DNA from: Auxenochlorella pyrenoidosa
Lineage: Eukaryota > Chlorophyta > Trebouxiophyceae > Chlorellales > Chlorellaceae
Direction: 5' to 3'
DNA: 11,438 nucleotides
Assembly (NCBI GenBank): GCA_001430745.1
Contig: KQ481993.1
Coordinates: 2,152,991 to 2,164,428, forward strand
The position numbers were made by a program, and so were the translations under genes. How positions within the stretch are numbered: the stretch's first letter is position 1; the number at the start of each line of letters is the position of its first letter. Below are positions 8,101-11,438 of this stretch, in pieces. Below the pieces are notes generated by a model. It worked only from the letters and a program-made list of their open reading frames with translations. It had not been told where the DNA came from and ran no database searches.

Positions 8101-8386
8101 GGCCTCTCTGGGCCGACCTGGCACCCCTGACTCTGCTGCACCAGTGCAACTCAGCATGCTGAGCAAAGCATCCCCAGGTTGTAGCAAACGTCTAACCCTT
8201 GCAACACACAGGCCAGCCAATGGGCAAGGGGCAGCCATGCAGGCAGGATGGCGGGGGTGCCTGGGTGGGCGAGCTGATTAGTTGTGCCTGCCTCTCAAAC
8301 GGTTGGCTACTGCCGCAGCCACTGGTGTCGCAGTTGCCGCTAGACTCCCTGCCGCTGCTGCTGTTGCTGGCAGCACAGCATGCACT

Positions 8387-8656
8387 TTAGGAAAAACAGC
8401 AGTGAATGCAATCGCCCGTGGAGCCAGAGGCAGGGAATGGGCCAAGCGCTCGACAAGCGCAGCGTCGCAGCACAGTGGCGGCGAGCTTGAAGGTGGTGCA
8501 GCGTGCTAGCGGCGGGTTCACAACGCACTTCGCGAGTGAGTTACTCGACTTAGGGCCCTGATACCCTTCCACGAGCAGTCTCGTGCCATCAGCGAGCCGT
8601 TTGCTCCCCAAAGCTCTCTTGCAAACCTCGATGGCGTCTGCTATCTGTGCGAGCAT
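8387..8656 (-). CDS. Possible short protein-coding fragment, unrecognised
   Basis: The 89-residue minus-strand frame begins MLAQIADAIEVCKRALGSKR and continues with TRLLVEGYQGPKSS. Unlike its surroundings it has a balanced composition with Asp, Glu, Lys, Ile and Val in a helix-like pattern for the first 35 residues, and local GC is lower. No family is recognised, no TATA or partner exon is confirmed, and the second half looks random. It may be an exon or relic of a minus-strand gene, or chance. Confidence 0.2.
   Translation of the reverse strand: MLAQIADAIEVCKRALGSKRLADGTRLLVEGYQGPKSSNSLAKCVVNPPLARCTTFKLAATVLRRCACRALGPFPASGSTGDCIHCCFS
8533..8585. repeat. Two adjacent small hairpins
   Basis: CGAGT-GAGTT-ACTCG at 8533-8547 and CACGAG-CAGT-CTCGTG at 8570-8585. 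The stems are 5 and 6 bp. They overlap the possible minus-strand coding fragment. Confidence 0.5.
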
Positions 8657-9788
8657 ATGGCTTTGACAACATCAGCGAAAAAGATGGAAAGGGGGGATGC
8701 CAGCTTCTGCCACCGCCGCCTCACCCGCCCTGCCGACTGCCACGCCCCGAGCAGCACAGCAGGCTGACAACTCGAGGAATGGTGCCCCTGGCCAAGGTAC
8801 TGAGCTGCTTCTGTTGGCTAGCGGGTGCTCCATGCCTGCCTTCATGCCTGGGGTGCAGCCCCGCTGCTTGTGATGTGCTGCCGGCGGCAGGCAGCACCCG
8901 TGGCCCGGTTGACCAGGCCCCTTGCAAATGGCCTTCAAATGCTGTGCAGGTTGCCCATGCGGGCGTTCAGCTGCGCATTGGCGCGCTGCTGGTATCCATG
9001 AAAGTCAGACATGCAGCGGTCTGCCCAGCGCACGCTGCACAGGCGGGTGCTGCGGCAGCGGCGACCCGGCGGAGGGCAGGCAAGTGACAGGCCGCTGGGC
9101 GTCCTCGGCACCAGGCCAGCACTGCAGGCACCCGAGCATGCTGTTGTTGGATGATAGGCCTTTGCCTGCTGCCCACCACCTCCTTCAATGCGCGGGGTGT
9201 GGATGCATGGACTGAAATGGATGCAGCCATGGGCCCTACCGGGCGCCCTGCCCTGCCTGCATGCCTGCGTGTCGCCTGGCTGCGCCACCCCTCACGCAGC
9301 CGCTCAGCCCCCCGCATCCACTGCTACGGCATGTCACAATCACAGCACTGCATACGGCACTGCCTGCTGCGTTGCTGTGCAGGCCGCACACGGCAGACAT
9401 GCCGCGGCTGGCCGCGGCAGCGCCGCTGTTGGTGCCCATCGGGTGGCGGAGTCCCGACCGTGCTGGCCCGCCCCCAACGGTGCGCCTCTGCTTTGCCTGC
9501 TTGATTCCAGCCCTTCTTGCCGCCGTGCCGCACCGTGCGAGGTGTGGGGGGTGTGGCGCCTGCGCAGGCGTGCGCTGTGCTCGAGCCTGCTGGCAGTCGG
9601 TTGCCCAACTGCTGCTGGCGGTGCCAACAGGGCCCTGGCATGCATCGACGGGAGGACGCCGGGCATGCATGTGCCTGCCGCAGAATTTTTTTCTGGGTGT
9701 GCAGATTATGAGCCAGAAATAATTGCATGGTGTTCGGGTTGTGGGTTGCACAGCGGGCTGAGGCAACTGCACACCCACCCACTGCGCT

Positions 9789-9807
9789 AGCGCTTGGCCC
9801 AAGCGCT
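9789..9807. repeat. Perfect 9-bp inverted repeat with 1-nt centre
   Basis: AGCGCTTGG, C, CCAAGCGCT. The arrangement resembles a binding site for a dimeric protein more than an RNA hairpin, because the centre is too short to loop. A related half (GGCGCTTGGC) occurs in the promoter of the first secreted-protein gene at 5133-5149. Confidence 0.6.
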
Positions 9808-10240
9808 TGGCCTGCCCTGAAGGCAACGAACCTCAATGCCGGGGGAGTACGGCTTCATGGTGCAGCCCAGCAGTGGCACGTGCTAGTGAAGGCTGCCACC
9901 AGCACTAATTGCCTGGGCACAACCGCCGGGGTGGCGCATTGGCGGCGCCAGCGTACAGCTATGCCACCCAAGGGGGGGTTAGAGCCCTGCCCGCCCGCGC
10001 CCTGTTCTCTGGGCTCCTGCCTCCACACTCTGGCCAGCCAGCTTGGGCATCTTTGTGGGTGCAAACTGGCCCCCAGGGCATCAGTGGATTCCCAATCGGC
10101 GCAGCTGCAGGGGGGAAAATGCTGCTCCACAATGCTGCCGCTACGCCGGTCGTCACGACGGCCACATCACCCCACCCAGGAATTCACGGACATTCTACGG
10201 TGGGTGACGAAAGTCGGCCGCGTTTCCTTTTCCTCGGTGT

Positions 10241-10363
10241 TCATTCTAGCCTCTTGGACGACCTGGTGGCGAACACCTTTGGCTCGTGGGCAGGGGGAAC
10301 CTCCTACGGAACAAGTTTGAGCCTGCTGCGCATCCGGAGCATGATCACGGCCTAAGCATAAAA
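10241..10363 (+). promoter_or_regulatory. Promoter of the second secreted-protein gene, conserved with its paralog
   Basis: TCATTC (10241-10246), 22 nt, the identical 17-mer GCGAACACCTTTGGCTC (10269-10285), then ATCACGG (10344-10350) and AGCATAAAA (10355-10363), which supplies a TATA-like ATAAAA. Order and spacing match the first gene's promoter at 5085-5220, while the sequence between elements has diverged. This is the pattern expected of functional sites kept after duplication. Confidence 0.6.
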
Positions 10364-10425
10364 CGGGCCTATCGCAAACGTGTGCTCTATTCTGTTGACT
10401 CTCGAAGCTTCGACGCCCCGGACAG

Positions 10426-10718
10426 GTGAGCGCGCGAGGCTGGACGGGTTCACGTTCTGCACGTCAATGAAGGCATGTCCTGGAGCCCGCACACGCGGAC
10501 GGGGGCGTGCGAGCGCCTGAATTCGCATTGAATTTGCGGGCAAACGCTGCAACACTCAGTTTGGTCTCCTGATCGAGCCATCTACGGCCCAGCAGCTGGG
10601 CCGCGGGGCAAGCCCGCGCTGCAAGCGCGCGCCAGCACTTCCCCTCGCCGCGTGCCCCTGCCTGCCCCTCTGCCCCTGTGATTGACCATGAATCCCTGGT
10701 TCCCCGGCCCTCCCACAG
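10426..10718 (+). other. Predicted 5'-UTR intron of the second secreted-protein gene
   Basis: The donor GACAG|GTGAGC is at 10426, about 65 nt after the TATA-like element, and the acceptor CCTCCCACAG ends at 10718, 293 nt. The remaining leader, 10719-10755, ends in GACAAAACA plus GCC before the ATG, as in the paralog. Position and size match the first gene's 315-nt leader intron. Confidence 0.5.
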
Positions 10719-10755
10719 CCCCTACTGGCGTTGAAGAACTCTTGACAAAACAGCC

Positions 10756-11438
10756 ATGAAGTGAGTAGGGGCCGCGTGGCCCCTGATGCTCGCTCATTGC
10801 TCGCGTCATTGCGGCCGGTACTCCACCCTGCCGGAGCTGCCCCGCCGTCAATTTGGCATCCCAGCCTGCACTGAATACCCTCGTGGCCCCCACCGCGCGC
10901 CTCACGCTCGCCTGCTCGCCTGCCCACCCCCCGCCCCTGCCCCGCAGGCCCTTTGCCGCCCTGCTGGCGGTCACCGCCCTGCTGGCCTGCGCCGGCAGCT
11001 CCGCCGCCCTGACCACCGCCCAGCTGGAGACGCTGGTGCAGCAGCAGGCGGCCACCATCGCCCAGCTGACCACCAAGCTGAGCAGCCTGCAGTCCACCGT
11101 GGACGGCCTGGCCCCCCTGGGTGCCATCAAGGATAAGCTGGCGGCGGTGAGGAAGAGGGGGGGGCTGGGGGGCACGTTGGGGCGGGGCGCTAGGTCCCAG
11201 GCTCAGCCTGATGCCAGCGCCAGCGCGCCTCTGGCAGCCTGCCCGCCCGCAGCAGACTGTACGGCCCACATCCCCGGGCAGCTGGTGGCAGCAGTGACAG
11301 CAGCGTGAACAGCTCTGTACCGCACAGGTGCCGGCCCGGCTGGGGCGCTGCCTCCACGCCTGTGGGGCGCCTGTTGGGCAGCCGTGTGCTCCCCCACTCC
11401 CTCTCTGGTGTCCATTCCCGCGCCGTGGCTCCCTCTCC
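10756..11438 (+). CDS. Paralogous secreted coiled-coil protein, 5' part only
   Basis: Exon 1 is 10756-10760 (ATGAA), exon 2 is 10948-11146. They join in phase 2 to give MKPFAALLAVTALLACAGS, a signal peptide likely cut after SAA22, the same length and LACAGS core as the first copy. The mature start has the heptad segment TIAQLTTKLSSLQSTVDGL, closely matching IAQLTNQLKTLQTTVGGL of the paralog. Exon 2 ends in phase 0 at a GTGAGG donor, 68 codons in all, against 78 in the paralog. The next exon is uncertain: an acceptor GCACAG at 11327 would start GTGCCGGCC (VPA), as the paralog's exons start VPT or VPA, but what follows does not match, so the true exon may lie beyond the window. Function is unknown. 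Confidence 0.72.

Larger units (their letters stand above)
8100..10240. other. Intergenic region between the two paralogs
   Basis: About 2.1 kb with only short, low-complexity open frames. A minus-strand frame at 8387-8656 has a more protein-like composition and is described separately. I see no exon chain resembling the secreted-protein genes here, no tRNA and no transposon ends. An AT-rich patch lies at about 9680-9725, including a small CAGAA/TTCTG hairpin at 9681-9695. Confidence 0.45.

Noticed and set aside
5916..8141. A very long minus-strand open frame (741 codons) across the first secreted-protein gene
   Set aside because: It is antisense to well-supported exons with matching splice sites and a paralog, runs through introns and the C-rich 3' flank, and its composition (Arg, Gly, Pro, Ser) is the usual reverse-strand shadow of GC-rich codons.
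10352..10555. 67-codon minus-strand open frame upstream of the second secreted-protein gene
   Set aside because: It overlaps the predicted TATA element, leader exon and leader intron of the plus-strand gene and has no recognisable features.
1..11438. tRNA, rRNA, CRISPR array, insertion sequence or viral genes
   Set aside because: I saw no tRNA arm consensus, no regular spaced repeats, no transposase motifs or terminal inverted repeats with target duplications, and no viral protein signature. A covariance-model scan would be needed to exclude small RNAs.

Overview
The window looks like nuclear DNA of a GC-rich green alga, most likely a Chlorella-type trebouxiophyte. The assignment rests on very high GC, strong C/G third-position bias in coding exons, many short introns (about 115-315 nt) with GTGAG-type donors and CTGCAG-type acceptors, an Ala/Pro/Gly-rich F-box plus leucine-rich-repeat gene of a kind common in these algae, and no bacterial operon structure. 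No species can be named from sequence alone.

Positions 1-2014 (minus strand) hold the 5' three-quarters or so of an F-box/LRR gene. Its F-box is split by a phase-2 intron and is only readable after splicing. The gene runs off the left edge of the window. Near 136-141 the LRR reading frame jumps by one base, which points to a sequence error or a broken allele.

Positions 2100-5080 hold no gene I can support. They carry a TATA-like element followed by a short ORF with a good start context (3093-3357), a G-run, and several strong hairpins.

Positions 5085-7734 and 10241 to the right edge (plus strand) hold two paralogous genes, start codons about 5.1 kb apart in the same orientation. Both encode small secreted proteins: a signal peptide, then a heptad-like coiled-coil segment. 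In the complete copy a long Leu/Gly/Ser/Thr-rich repeat tail follows. Both genes have a coding first exon of only 5 nt, introns at the same codon positions and phases, the same GACAAAACA leader before the ATG, a predicted 5'-UTR intron, and a shared upstream promoter layout including an identical 17-bp element. The complete copy encodes 311 residues, and its mature part contains no aromatic residue, no His and no Cys. I do not recognise the family. This gene pair is the best candidate for something undescribed in the window.

Positions 7735-10240, between the paralogs, hold the C-rich 3' flank of the first copy, a protein-like minus-strand ORF (8387-8656), some hairpins, and nothing else I can call. 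Nothing links the F-box gene functionally to the secreted pair.
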